Of a stretch of 32,217 bases of DNA, positions 1 through 7,721 are shown piece by piece. The DNA lies in assembly GCA_903928225.1 (NCBI GenBank), contig CAIYPU010000022.1:1-32217 (forward strand). Reading direction: 5' to 3'. Under the pieces are notes generated by a model, which was not told where the DNA came from, did not search any database, and saw only the letters and a list, made by a program, of their open reading frames with translations. The position numbers and the translations under genes were made by a program. This DNA is from an uncultured Chlorobiaceae bacterium (GTDB lineage Bacteria; Bacteroidota; Chlorobiia; Chlorobiales; Chlorobiaceae). Position 1 is the first letter of the stretch, and every line of letters begins with the position of its first letter.

Positions 1-382
1 GATAGTTGCTGCCGCTGCCCCCGTCGAGGGTATCATCCCCGTCGTCACCGCAAAGGCAGTCATCGCCGTCGCCAGCCGTGAGAGAGTCGTTTCCTTCTCC
101 TCCAGACAGGCCGTTGTCACCGGCAGTATCAATGAGGATATCATCACCCTGGCCACCGGAAAGCCAGTCGCTGCCGAACCCTCCCATGATCGTATCGTTG
201 CCTTCGTCACCGGAGAGGCAGTCGTCCGTTTCACAGCCGCTCTGCGTATCGGAGTTGTCGAGAGCGGAAAGCGAAGAATCCGGAGCACTGTCGATGAGGA
301 GATCATTTCCTGCACCACCGGAAAGATAGTTGCTGCCGCTGCCCCCGTCGAGGGTATCATCCCCGTCGTCACCGCAAAGGCA
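1..382. repeat. Perfect 58-bp direct repeat inside the RTX region (1-58 and 325-382)
   Basis: Bases 1-58 and 325-382 are identical and lie exactly 324 bp (108 codons) apart. The repeat encodes the same CLCGDDGDDTLDGGSGSNY stretch twice. It begins at the window edge, so its true length may be greater. Exact identity at the DNA level, with more diverged flanks, points to recent duplication or gene conversion within the gene. Confidence -1.
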
Positions 383-2152
383 ATCGCTTCCATTACCGGA
401 AACCAGGGAATCGTTGCCTTTGCCGCCATCCAGTCCGTTATCGCCGGACATATCGATGAGGACGTCGTTGCCGTCACCGCCGGCCAACCAGTCGTTGCCC
501 TGTCCGCCGTCCACGGTATCGTCGCCGCCTGCGGCACAGACCCCGTCGTCGCCGTTACCGGCATAAATCAGTTCCGCACAGTTCAGTCCTGGGGTCCAGT
601 CCGAACTGTCCGTGCCGTAGATGATTTCCTTTTCCAGGTAAAAATGGTTGAGCCAGGTGGCAAGGTCTGCTATATCCGCATTCTGGTTCCCGTCTTCGTT
701 GAGCACATAATAGTTTCCATTATCTTCGTTGTAGACAATTTCGAACCCGATATGGTAAATGCCGTCGGCAACGGTATTGATAAGGTTTTCGCCGCGGAAG
801 TCAATGGAGGAACCATCGTTCTGCACCAGGTGATATCCTGTTTCAGAGCCGTCTTCATCGTCGCCATGGAGGGCCGTCCATGCTTCGAGTAACGATACTG
901 TTTTTCCCTGGTATGAATAGGTATGTCCGGGGTCCCTGATATAGTCGTTAATGGTTTTGATATCTTCCGGGGAGATTATGCCGTCATCTGCAACGTGTGT
1001 TTGAGTGATCGCCTCGATGAGTATTTTGTTCAGTTCGTTTGCAGCGTCTGCACCCGCATTGATATCGGCGGCAGCGGTCCAGGCAGCCAGACCCTGATCG
1101 CTTTTTACCGCATCGGTCAGCTGGTCGAGCCCGGTCCCGGTTGTCGACTGGTCTACGTAAAAATACTGGACCCAGCTTGCCAGATTTGAGAGACTGGCGT
1201 TTTTCGTGCCGTCTTCGTTGACGATGTACTCTTTGCCGTTAGAGGTTCTGATCTCAAAACCGAGATGGTAGATGCCGTCGGCAACGGTGTTGACGAAGTT
1301 CCTGCCGAACATGTGTGTCCATGCGCCGTCATTCTGCACAAGGTGATAGCCTGTTTCTCCATTGGACTCGTCGTCTCCGTGGAGTGCCGTCCATTCTTCC
1401 AGGTGCCAGGTGCGGATGTAGGTGTTGATTTTTTTTATGTCATCCTCAGTTATCGTGCCGTCCGTTGCGACACCGGTATTCTTTATAGCTTCGATGATGA
1501 TCTCGTTCATCCGGTTGGCCATATCTGCGGCGGTGGCTATCTCCGAATCGGGAATGTTCTGGCCGAGTCCCTCATCCGCCATGATCAGGTTCGTGATCCT
1601 GTCAAGGCCGGTACCTGTCGTGGAATGATCGGTATAGAACTGGGTCAGCCAGTCGGCAAGGTCCTGCAATGATGCATTCTGGTTGCCGTCTTCGTTGAGG
1701 ATGTATCCGTCCCGTATCTCAAAGCCAATATGATAGATGCCGTCAGCTACAGTATCGATGAGGTTGTCACCGCGGTACTGTATTTCCGCACCGTCGTTCT
1801 GCACCAGATGGTACCCGGTTTCGAGGCCGTGCTCGTCATCGCCGTGAAGGGTCATCCATTCATCGAGATGGTATGCCCTGATATAGGAATTGATGGCAAT
1901 GACTTCTTCCACGGTGATCACCCCGTCAGTTCCGGAATTTGTGGCGTTGATCGCCTCGAGAAGAATTTGGTTCATCCTTTCCGCTGCAGCGGCAGCGGTT
2001 TCGATGTCCTCGGGGGCGATATTGCCGGTCAGTCCGGGATCGGTTCTGACGGCTTCCACAAGCTGCTTGAACCCTGTTCCGATCTCTACAGGTAAAACCG
2101 GAGTAGGGATGATTACCGGTTCCTGCGACGGCATGCTGGTTATAGGTGCCAT
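1..2152 (-). CDS. RTX-type calcium-binding protein, triplicated EF-hand/GYHLVQNDG module, 3' end missing
   Basis: An uninterrupted minus-strand frame runs from an ATG at 2152 to the window edge (717 codons, no stop), so the C-terminus is missing. Residues ~25-520 hold three copies of a 155-171-residue module. Each has a dockerin/EF-hand-like loop (GTDGVITVEE, ATDGTITEDD, ADDGIISPED), then LHGDDE, GYHLVQNDG (near residues 112, 267 and 438), TVADGIYHxGFEI and a NEDG motif. From ~530 onward come glycine/aspartate nonapeptides such as GNGDDGV, GGQGNDWL and GDDGDDTL, the RTX calcium-binding beta-roll signature. I recall the GYHLVQNDG module from bacterial RTX proteins that carry a heme-peroxidase domain, but no peroxidase domain is visible here. 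No N-terminal signal peptide is seen, which suits type I secretion through a C-terminal signal beyond the window. Cysteines inside the RTX repeats (DCLCGDDG) are odd. In-frame TAA upstream limits the start; a TTG five codons earlier is the only alternative. The function is unknown; a surface or extracellular role is inferred. Confidence -1.
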   Translation of the reverse strand, partial: MAPITSMPSQEPVIIPTPVLPVEIGTGFKQLVEAVRTDPGLTGNIAPEDIETAAAAAERMNQILLEAINATNSGTDGVITVEEVIAINSYIRAYHLDEWMTLHGDDEHGLETGYHLVQNDGAEIQYRGDNLIDTVADGIYHIGFEIRDGYILNEDGNQNASLQDLADWLTQFYTDHSTTGTGLDRITNLIMADEGLGQNIPDSEIATAADMANRMNEIIIEAIKNTGVATDGTITEDDIKKINTYIRTWHLEEWTALHGDDESNGETGYHLVQNDGAWTHMFGRNFVNTVADGIYHLGFEIRTSNGKEYIVNEDGTKNASLSNLASWVQYFYVDQSTTGTGLDQLTDAVKSDQGLAAWTAAADINAGADAANELNKILIEAITQTHVADDGIISPEDIKTINDYIRDPGHTYSYQGKTVSLLEAWTALHGDDEDGSETGYHLVQNDGSSIDFRGENLINTVADGIYHIGFEIVYNEDNGNYYVLNEDGNQNADIADLATWLNHFYLEKEIIYGTDSSDWTPGLNCAELIYAGNGDDGVCAAGGDDTVDGGQGNDWLAGGDGNDVLIDMSGDNGLDGGKGNDSLVSGNGSDCLCGDDGDDTLDGGSGSNYLSGGAGNDLLIDSAPDSSLSALDNSDTQSGCETDDCLSGDEGNDTIMGGFGSDWLSGGQGDDILIDTAGDNGLSGGEGNDSLTAGDGDDCLCGDDGDDTLDGGSGSNY

Positions 2153-2162
2153 GGCGGTATGT

Positions 2163-2191
2163 ATCAAATATTATCGGGGTGCGGATGTCAA
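2163..2191 (-). promoter_or_regulatory. Possible promoter of the RTX gene
   Basis: On the minus strand there is a perfect TTGACA (2186-2191), a 17-bp spacer and TTTGAT (2163-2168, four of six matches to TATAAT). The -10 ends only 10 bp before the ATG at 2152, so a transcript from it would be nearly leaderless. No Shine-Dalgarno sequence precedes the ATG, which agrees with that. This is pattern matching only. Confidence -1.
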
Positions 2192-2619
2192 GGCTCAATC
2201 GGGAGTCGAGTTTTTCAGGGGTGAGCACTTAACAAAGTTAATATATAAAAAATGTTTTTTCGGGAATACCTTTTCATGAAAGACTCCTCGAAAAAAACGT
2301 TGGGAACAGGAATTCTGTCAACAGCGCAGGGCGCTTTGGGATTTAGCGGGCCTGCGGCTGAAAACCTCATTCCTGACTTGTTTTTACTCCATCTCCTGTG
2401 AACTCCTGCTTCGAATGCGAGGTTTCCCTGAAAAGAACGTGATCCTTTGCCAAGGTGTTGTGGGATACAGAAAAAGGGGAGGGCAAACAGACTGATTTTT
2501 CCGGAGAACAGACATTAATGAGGCTCACCGCAACAGACCCGGCCTGGTGTTCCGCTGAACGAAGGTTATGTGCCTTTTCGGCTGCCGTTTTCGGTTACAG
2601 CGCACAAACCTGGCCTGAA

Positions 2620-2640
2620 GCCGGGCCAGGAAAGCCCGGC
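2620..2640 (-). terminator. GC-rich hairpin downstream of the SecB-like gene
   Basis: GCCGGGC (2620-2626) pairs perfectly with GCCCGGC (2634-2640) across a 7-nt loop, about 40 bp beyond the stop of the SecB-like gene. No U-tract follows on either strand, so it would be an imperfect intrinsic terminator or only an mRNA 3'-end stabiliser. Confidence -1.
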
Positions 2641-2676
2641 ATGGTTTCGATTGTGCGATAGTTTCAGGGACTGTTT

Positions 2677-3132
2677 TCAGTTCTGGGGCGGTTCGAGCGG
2701 AAGGACCACATTTTCCTTGATCATTTCCTCGATGTTGTTTGCCGGAATAAAAAAGCGGTTCATCGGGGTATTGTCGGTCCTTTCATGGAGAATGCCCCTT
2801 GTGGTGCTGGCGGTCAGGGATGCGAGGTGACCTGCGAAAACTTGCGGGAGGGTGAAAGTGCCGCTATCCCTGTTCTGGAAAAACTCCCAGGATTCGGGAT
2901 CGATCGCGAAAATACAGGATGCTTCAATTTTGATGAACGGCACCTCTTCATGAGCGAAAGCGTTCATAAACATGACTTTGAGCAGGTGCTGTTTGCTGTC
3001 GAGCCCGAAATTGAGCCCTACGTTGATTTTGACCGGTTTATTTTCCTCGAAGCCGGTCGGTTCTATATCAACATTTTCCGTGATGATTTTAACAAGGGCG
3101 TAATTTACCCTTCTGTCGTTATTTTCTGGCAT
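2677..3132 (-). CDS. SecB-like chaperone-family protein
   Basis: A 151-residue protein without signal peptide or membrane segment. It begins with VNYALVKIITENVDIEP, followed by an alternating beta-strand pattern (PVKINVGLNFGL...LLKVMFMNAF) and ends in STTRGILHERTDNTPMNRF plus IPANNIEEMI. Length and fold pattern match the SecB-like proteins of Bacteroidetes/Chlorobi, which are short acidic relatives of the export chaperone SecB. Canonical SecB keeps unfolded precursors competent for SecA; secA is present in this window at 17473-20556, but not adjacent. Whether this divergent member acts in export, as an antitoxin-linked chaperone, or otherwise cannot be told. It is divergent from murB, with 151 bp between the starts. 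The ATG at 3132 directly follows AAAGAG, which is too close to be an ideal ribosome-binding site. The family assignment is moderately sure and the function uncertain. Confidence -1.
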   Translation of the reverse strand: MPENNDRRVNYALVKIITENVDIEPTGFEENKPVKINVGLNFGLDSKQHLLKVMFMNAFAHEEVPFIKIEASCIFAIDPESWEFFQNRDSGTFTLPQVFAGHLASLTASTTRGILHERTDNTPMNRFFIPANNIEEMIKENVVLPLEPPQN

Positions 3133-3283
3133 CTCTTTGATCGATAGAAGTTTGCGAGATAAAAATTCTACTATGAAACTTTTCAGTGCGAAAAATATGC
3201 AAATTATTTGAAAGACGTTTTTTTTATTTTGCTTTCTTTTAAACGCCAGGCGAAAAAGGCAGGATAACAGTACCTGATCCGCG

Positions 3284-4957
3284 ATGTTTCGTTCGGCTGT
3301 TTCCGTTCATTCATCGTCTGCCGAATTATTTCTCTCTCCTCCCATGCAGGAACGCGCATTTCCATGCCATGCAGAACGGGATGTCCTTCTTTCCGAAAAG
3401 GCATATTACGCCATCGGCGGCAGGGCCATGGCCGTAGCATATCCGCGCAGCCTTTCAGAACTTTCCGCTCTTGTCCTGTGCAACCGGGAATGGAAGTTCC
3501 CGCTGGCGCTCATGGGCTCCGGGAGCAATATCCTTTTTTCCGATGAGACGTTTCCTGGTATCGTCATCTCTTTCGAACGGATGGCAAGGATGTTCTGGAT
3601 GTCCGGGACCGATCTTTTCTGTGAAGCAGGGACCGAGAATACCCGGATCGCCAAAGAACTCCTCAGGAGAGGAAGTAGCGGTGGCGAATGGTTGTACAGG
3701 CTTCCCGGACAGATTGGTTCGACCGTCAGGATGAACGCCAGGTGTTTCGGCGGGGAGATATCATCGGTAACCGCCGGGATTTCGGCGCTTCATGCCGATG
3801 GCCGCCTGCTCTGGCATACGCCGGATGAGGTGTTCCAGGGCTACAAACAGACTTCGTTAATGGAGTCGCCCGAAATAGTGGCAGGAGTCCTCCTTCGATT
3901 TCCAGAAAAACGCCCGCCTGATGAGATAAAAGAGCTGATGTTGCAATATGAGGGGGAGCGTGAAGCGAAGCACCATTTCGATTTTCCGAGTTGCGGCTCA
4001 ACCTTCAAGAATAACTATGCCGCCGGACGCTCGAGCGGAAAGATTTTCGATGAACTCGGCTTCAGGGGACAGCAGGAAGGCGGGGCGAGCGTCAGTGACC
4101 ATCATGCCAATTTCATTTTCAACAGGGATGAGGCCTCATCCAGGGACGTGCTCGAACTTGCGGGCAGGATGAGGAGCGCCGCACTTGAAAAAGCCGGTGT
4201 GCAGCTCGATCTTGAGGTACAGTGCATCGGAAGGTTCGAGCGGCGTTTGCTGGAAAAATGCGGCGTTCCCTTTGCCGCAGATCAACATGACGAATCATTC
4301 GGCTGGGCAGGGCTCTGGTGGATGCCTGAAAAAGATATACCAGCACCATCTGCCGAATATCCGCGCAAACTTGCCGAGGGCCCTCTCTCAGGCTATTTCG
4401 GCAGGGACTCGGAATATCCTCCGGAAGTTTTCGTGAGCGTCGAACAGCTTCTCCCCCTTGAGGATGCCGCCCTGGAGCCTGAAAAGCCTTTTCTTCGCTG
4501 GACAACCCTTCCCGGGGATGGAGAGGCCTTTACGGTCCGGCCACCATTTTCTTCTGCAGAGACGGATTTTATCGATGGATTGTGGCGTTACAGCGTTTCA
4601 GAACTGTTTCTTGCCCGGGGCGACGGGCAGGGCGGCTACCTCGAATTTGAGATGACACCGGAAGGCCATTGGGTGGCCCTGCGTTTCAGTACCCCTCGCG
4701 AGAGGGAAGAGGGGTTCATTACACTCCTGGCGGAACCATGGGAAAAGGATGTCCGCAGGTTCAGCGAGGAACGCCGATTCGGCATGGAATATTCCTACAG
4801 GCTCATTGAACCGTTTATAGACGGAGACAGTATCGCCATCCAGTGCTGCGCATCTACGGGCAGGAACTCGTACGGGCTTTTCCCGGCATGGCCGGACACA
4901 AAAGAGCCGGCCGATTTCCATCAGCCGGCGGAATTTTTCAGAGCAACCCTATGCTGA
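3284..4957 (+). CDS. murB: UDP-N-acetylenolpyruvoylglucosamine reductase (MurB) fused to a C-terminal DOMON-like domain
   Basis: MurB uses NADPH and FAD to reduce UDP-GlcNAc-enolpyruvate to UDP-MurNAc in the cytoplasm, an early peptidoglycan step. Residues ~30-316 cover the enzyme: the FAD-binding motif LALMGSGSNILFSD (75-88), RLPGQIGSTVRMNARCFGGE (139-158), the proton-donor serine in CGSTFKN (S239) and the catalytic glutamate in LDLEVQCIG (E311). The protein is 557 residues, against about 300-345 for ordinary MurB. The extra ~230 residues contain GGYLEFEMTPEGHW and resemble a CBM9/DOMON-like beta-sandwich; the family I recall as DOMON_murB_like has this architecture. The first ~28 residues are unconserved and the true start may be the ATG for M21 (3344). 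There is no Shine-Dalgarno sequence. It stands alone, outside any visible cell-wall cluster. The role of the extra domain (sugar, heme or wall binding) is unknown. Confidence -1.
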   Translation: MFRSAVSVHSSSAELFLSPPMQERAFPCHAERDVLLSEKAYYAIGGRAMAVAYPRSLSELSALVLCNREWKFPLALMGSGSNILFSDETFPGIVISFERMARMFWMSGTDLFCEAGTENTRIAKELLRRGSSGGEWLYRLPGQIGSTVRMNARCFGGEISSVTAGISALHADGRLLWHTPDEVFQGYKQTSLMESPEIVAGVLLRFPEKRPPDEIKELMLQYEGEREAKHHFDFPSCGSTFKNNYAAGRSSGKIFDELGFRGQQEGGASVSDHHANFIFNRDEASSRDVLELAGRMRSAALEKAGVQLDLEVQCIGRFERRLLEKCGVPFAADQHDESFGWAGLWWMPEKDIPAPSAEYPRKLAEGPLSGYFGRDSEYPPEVFVSVEQLLPLEDAALEPEKPFLRWTTLPGDGEAFTVRPPFSSAETDFIDGLWRYSVSELFLARGDGQGGYLEFEMTPEGHWVALRFSTPREREEGFITLLAEPWEKDVRRFSEERRFGMEYSYRLIEPFIDGDSIAIQCCASTGRNSYGLFPAWPDTKEPADFHQPAEFFRATLC

Positions 4958-4959
4958 AG

Positions 4960-4976
4960 CGGGATTCGTTTTCCCG
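4960..4976. terminator. Weak hairpin between the convergent murB and flxA
   Basis: CGGGA (4960-4964) pairs with TCCCG (4972-4976), with T-rich sequence in the loop. The 30-bp convergent gap needs a stop signal for both strands, but five base pairs is marginal. Confidence -1.
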
Positions 4977-4987
4977 ATGCGGTTCGA

Positions 4988-5854
4988 TCAAAGGTCAGCG
5001 GCAGGCATGCGGGAAACCTCCTCAGCCGTGAAAACCGGTCCTTCCTTGCAGACGTAGACCGATCCGACATTGCAGCGCCCGCATTTACCAACCCCGCATT
5101 TCATCCGGTTCTCCAGGGTAGTATAGACATTCCGCTCTTCGAACCCGAGATTTTTCAGTGCGGACAGTGTGAACTTGATCATGATCGGAGGCCCGCAGAG
5201 GACCGCAATGCAGTTCTCTGGTGACGGTGCCGCCTGTTCGAGGACGGTCGGCACGAACCCCACCTTGTGTTTCCAGTCAGGCGTTTCCCCGCCGGGGTCC
5301 ACGGTAAGCACGAGGTCGACGTCGTCGCGTTTTTCCCACTCCTCGAGTTCATGTTTGTAGACAAGGTCGGCTACGGTTCTGGCTCCGTAAACAATGGTGA
5401 CCTTTCCGAACTTTTCGCGCTGGTCGAGGCATGACCAGATGACGCTGCGGGTTGGCGGAAGGGCGATGCCTCCGGCGATGAAAAGCAGGTTTTTACCCTC
5501 GAATTCCTCGATTGGGAAACGGTTGCCGTAAGGTCCGCGGAAGGTGATGAGATCGCCGATATCCGTATTGGCAAGCGCCGATGTGACCCGGCCTGAATGA
5601 CGGAAGGTGCATTCGATATAATCCTTCCGGGTTTCAGGGCTCGCAACGCAGAAGGTGCTCTCTCCCTCTCCGTAGATGCCGTAGAGCCCGAACATGCCTG
5701 TACGGTAATTTTCCCTGAACAGGTCGTGATCGTCAGGGTTCTGGAACTCGAGCCTCATGGTTTTGACGCCGGGTGCCTCGTCGTGGCGGGCCACGATTTT
5801 CATGACGGCAGGCCTGTAGATGTTATGGTGCGCGTGATGGATGTGTTCTTTCAC
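4988..5854 (-). CDS. flxA: FlxA: FAD/NAD-binding [2Fe-2S] subunit of NADH dehydrogenase module (HydG-like)
   Basis: A ferredoxin-NADP reductase-type subunit of 288 residues. It has an FAD-binding barrel (residues ~15-118, with RGPYGNRFP at 106-114), a nucleotide-binding domain starting at LLFIAGGIALPPTRS (133-147) with LCGPPIMI near 219, and a C-terminal [2Fe-2S] site with C263, C268, C271 and C279 (CGVGKCGRC...VC). It resembles the gamma subunit of sulfhydrogenase and PyrK. In the Flx-Hdr complexes this subunit oxidises NADH and is the electron entry point. I start it at the GTG at 5854, whose last two bases are the first two of the flxB stop TGA (a 4-nt GTGA overlap), because the frame further upstream is only the shadow of flxB. 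It is translationally coupled and is the last gene of the operon. Assignment to NADH rather than NADPH is by family analogy. Confidence -1.
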   Translation of the reverse strand: MKEHIHHAHHNIYRPAVMKIVARHDEAPGVKTMRLEFQNPDDHDLFRENYRTGMFGLYGIYGEGESTFCVASPETRKDYIECTFRHSGRVTSALANTDIGDLITFRGPYGNRFPIEEFEGKNLLFIAGGIALPPTRSVIWSCLDQREKFGKVTIVYGARTVADLVYKHELEEWEKRDDVDLVLTVDPGGETPDWKHKVGFVPTVLEQAAPSPENCIAVLCGPPIMIKFTLSALKNLGFEERNVYTTLENRMKCGVGKCGRCNVGSVYVCKEGPVFTAEEVSRMPAADL

Positions 5855-6864
5855 GGAAGTAATTTTGAAATCTCTTGTAAGGTTTCGGTAATTCCCATAT
5901 CGACCGGGCACTGGCGGGTGCACCTGCCGCAGCCGGAACATTTGTTCAGCCCGAATTTTCCGGGGAAGTAGTTGAATTTGTGCATGATGCGCTGGCGCCA
6001 GCGGGCGGACTGGGTTGCGCGGGGATTGTGGCCCGACGTGTGCATGGTGAACAGCGCGAAAGAGCAACTGTCCCAGTTTTTCCTGCGGATACCGGTGTAG
6101 GTGTCGCCTTCGTCCTGGATGTCGAAGCAGTGGCAGGTAGGGCAGAGGTAGGTGCACGAACCGCATCCGATGCACCGGACCGAAATTTCCTTCCAGAACC
6201 TGCTCTCGAAGTTTTCAGGATTTTTCAGCCATTCAACACAAGCTTCGAGATTGAACTTTACAGGTACCTCGGCAACAGGACGTGGAGTTTCGTCACCCTC
6301 CTGCAGAAGGTCCGAGATCAGTGCGAATGCCTCCCTGCCGCGATCGGTCATCTCCTCGACAAGCCATCCTTTGCCGGAAGCAACAGGTCGCAGCATGACA
6401 TCCGAGCCCTTCGTGCTGTCGGGAGCTAGCCCGACGGAGGTGCACATGCAGAAATCATCAGCTGTTACGCAGGCGATGGAAACAATGACGGAATCGTTGC
6501 GCCTCTGGAACCAGTATTCATCTTTGTAATCCCAGCCGAACAGGGGATCGTCGATTGCGACGCCGGACGCATCGCAGGGACGTGCGCCGAAAATAATCCT
6601 TTTTCCGGAAGGCGGCATGTATTCGGATGTGTCGATGGCTTTTTTCCGGATGGCATACTTGAGCATCGGTTCGGTCTGGGGAAAAAAGAGCTCCTTTATC
6701 GACCGGTCGGAAAGCACGGCATCCAGTTCCAGTTCGGAAGCCTTGTCAATCGGCCGGAAAGCAGCAATATTCGTTTTCCCTGCCGGTCCGATCACCATGT
6801 GTCCTGATGACTTCCATCGTTCGATACAATTGTCGAGTGTATCGGCGAAAAGTATTTTTGGCAT
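5851..6864 (-). CDS. flxB: FlxB: 4Fe-4S electron-transfer subunit (sulfhydrogenase beta/HydB-like)
   Basis: A 337-residue soluble iron-sulfur protein. Residues ~85-145 carry the conserved GARPCDASGV and ADDFCMCTSVG motifs found in HydB-type and 4Fe-4S dicluster proteins. Two [4Fe-4S] motifs follow: C231-C234-C237-C241 (CIGCGSCTYLCP) and C309-C312-C315-C319 (CSGCGRCTRQCP). It should carry electrons between the flavin subunit FlxA and the rest of the complex. No catalytic [NiFe] hydrogenase subunits lie in this window, so a sulfhydrogenase is unlikely despite the HydB/HydG similarity. The ATG at 6864 is 13 nt after the flxC stop; no clear ribosome-binding site is present. Confidence -1.
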   Translation of the reverse strand: MPKILFADTLDNCIERWKSSGHMVIGPAGKTNIAAFRPIDKASELELDAVLSDRSIKELFFPQTEPMLKYAIRKKAIDTSEYMPPSGKRIIFGARPCDASGVAIDDPLFGWDYKDEYWFQRRNDSVIVSIACVTADDFCMCTSVGLAPDSTKGSDVMLRPVASGKGWLVEEMTDRGREAFALISDLLQEGDETPRPVAEVPVKFNLEACVEWLKNPENFESRFWKEISVRCIGCGSCTYLCPTCHCFDIQDEGDTYTGIRRKNWDSCSFALFTMHTSGHNPRATQSARWRQRIMHKFNYFPGKFGLNKCSGCGRCTRQCPVDMGITETLQEISKLLP

Positions 6865-6877
6865 ACGAGTAGGTTAC

Positions 6878-7708
6878 TTAAAGAATGAAAGTCTCGGTAT
6901 CGTCTTTCTTGAAACTGGCAAGTACCGGTTCCTGTGTAACGCTCAGGCCCGCAAAATGGTCGAACGAGTTCATTGCCTCGACAGCCATTCTGCGGTTGAC
7001 GAGACGCAGCGGGATGTTCACCGGGCATGCCCTGTCGCAGTTGCCGCATTCGACGCACCTGCCCGCGAGGTGGAAGGCCCTGATGATATTCCATTCGAAA
7101 TTGCCGAGAGTGTGGGCGGAGGTGTTGATCCACTGCGGCTGGTTGCAATCCACGATGCACCTGCGGCAGTAACACATGGGGCATGCCTGGCGGCAGGCGT
7201 AACATTTTATGCATTTCGAAAATTCGTCCTGCCAGAAAGAAAAGCGTTCCTTTGCACTCATGTTTTCCAGCTTTTCGATAACGGGATCTGAATCGGAAGC
7301 GACCGGGTTTTCGCTCAGAGAAACGATGAATTCGGAAAAATCGAGCACATTGCCGCCATCGAGCGGTCTGATATCGTTTCCGACCGGTTCGAAACCGAGA
7401 ATGACCACCTGTTCGGGATTGAGCTGGTTTTCCGCAGCGAGGATGTTTATGGAACGGATCCCTTCGGGCCTCAGGAAAACCGCAACCTTTTTTTCGTCGC
7501 TCAGCAGTCCTTCGGTAACGAGGTAGCCCGAAAGATTAGCGATACAGAGGCTGTCGAGCACCAGCCGGTCAACCTCTTCGGCAGATCTCGCAAAAACCGG
7601 TCTGCGGCGGTCCGGAGTGCTTCCTCCCCCGTAACCGATAACGAGCTTGACATCGCCTTTCGCAAGGAGTTCTTTTGCCCTGTCTCTGTATTGTACCTCT
7701 GTACTCAT
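6878..7708 (-). CDS. flxC: FlxC: 4Fe-4S ferredoxin-type subunit
   Basis: A 276-residue soluble protein. The N-terminal part (1-150) looks like a degenerate electron-transfer domain with KLVIGYGGGS at 21-30. The C-terminal part binds clusters through C166-C169-C172-C176 and C218-C221-C224-C228 (CVECGNCDRACP). Four more cysteines follow the first motif (C179, C181, C184, C188), which could hold an additional or modified cluster. I choose the ATG at 7708, 13 nt after the flxD stop, because the frame upstream of it overlaps flxD and looks like shadow. In the Flx family this subunit works with FlxB in passing electrons toward FlxD/HdrA. Identity is given by order and cysteine pattern; the exact electron path is inferred. 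Confidence -1.
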   Translation of the reverse strand: MSTEVQYRDRAKELLAKGDVKLVIGYGGGSTPDRRRPVFARSAEEVDRLVLDSLCIANLSGYLVTEGLLSDEKKVAVFLRPEGIRSINILAAENQLNPEQVVILGFEPVGNDIRPLDGGNVLDFSEFIVSLSENPVASDSDPVIEKLENMSAKERFSFWQDEFSKCIKCYACRQACPMCYCRRCIVDCNQPQWINTSAHTLGNFEWNIIRAFHLAGRCVECGNCDRACPVNIPLRLVNRRMAVEAMNSFDHFAGLSVTQEPVLASFKKDDTETFIL

Positions 7709-7721
7709 GGAAAATGGAGAG

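Larger units (their letters stand above)
2153..2676. other. Gap of 524 bp between the SecB-like gene and the RTX gene
   Basis: Both flanking genes are on the minus strand. I see the candidate promoter at 2163-2191 and a hairpin at 2620-2640, and otherwise nothing convincing. Short open frames here lack start signals and resemble no family I know. Confidence -1.

Noticed and set aside
1-560. Regular short repeats that could suggest a CRISPR array
   Set aside because: The period is that of RTX nonapeptide codons, with no constant repeat and unique spacer arrangement, and no cas genes are present.
6-2279. Many plus-strand open frames opposite the RTX gene
   Set aside because: They are shadows of the repeat-rich minus-strand gene: serine/proline-rich or repetitive products without family similarity.
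2687-2704. GGTTCGA sequences resembling a tRNA T-loop (also near 4981)
   Set aside because: No acceptor, D or anticodon stems can be formed around them.
2455-2830. Two overlapping plus-strand frames of 68 and 86 codons
   Set aside because: They overlap each other and the SecB-like gene or its terminator hairpin, have non-ATG or unsupported starts, and resemble nothing.
5855-6175. 107-codon N-terminal extension of flxA
   Set aside because: The sequence is histidine/proline/arginine-rich shadow of flxB; the GTG overlapping the flxB stop gives a normal-length protein.
4988-6864. Sulfhydrogenase (HydB/HydG) assignment
   Set aside because: HydB- and HydG-like subunits are present, but no NiFe large or small subunit is; MvhD and Hdr neighbours fit Flx-Hdr better.
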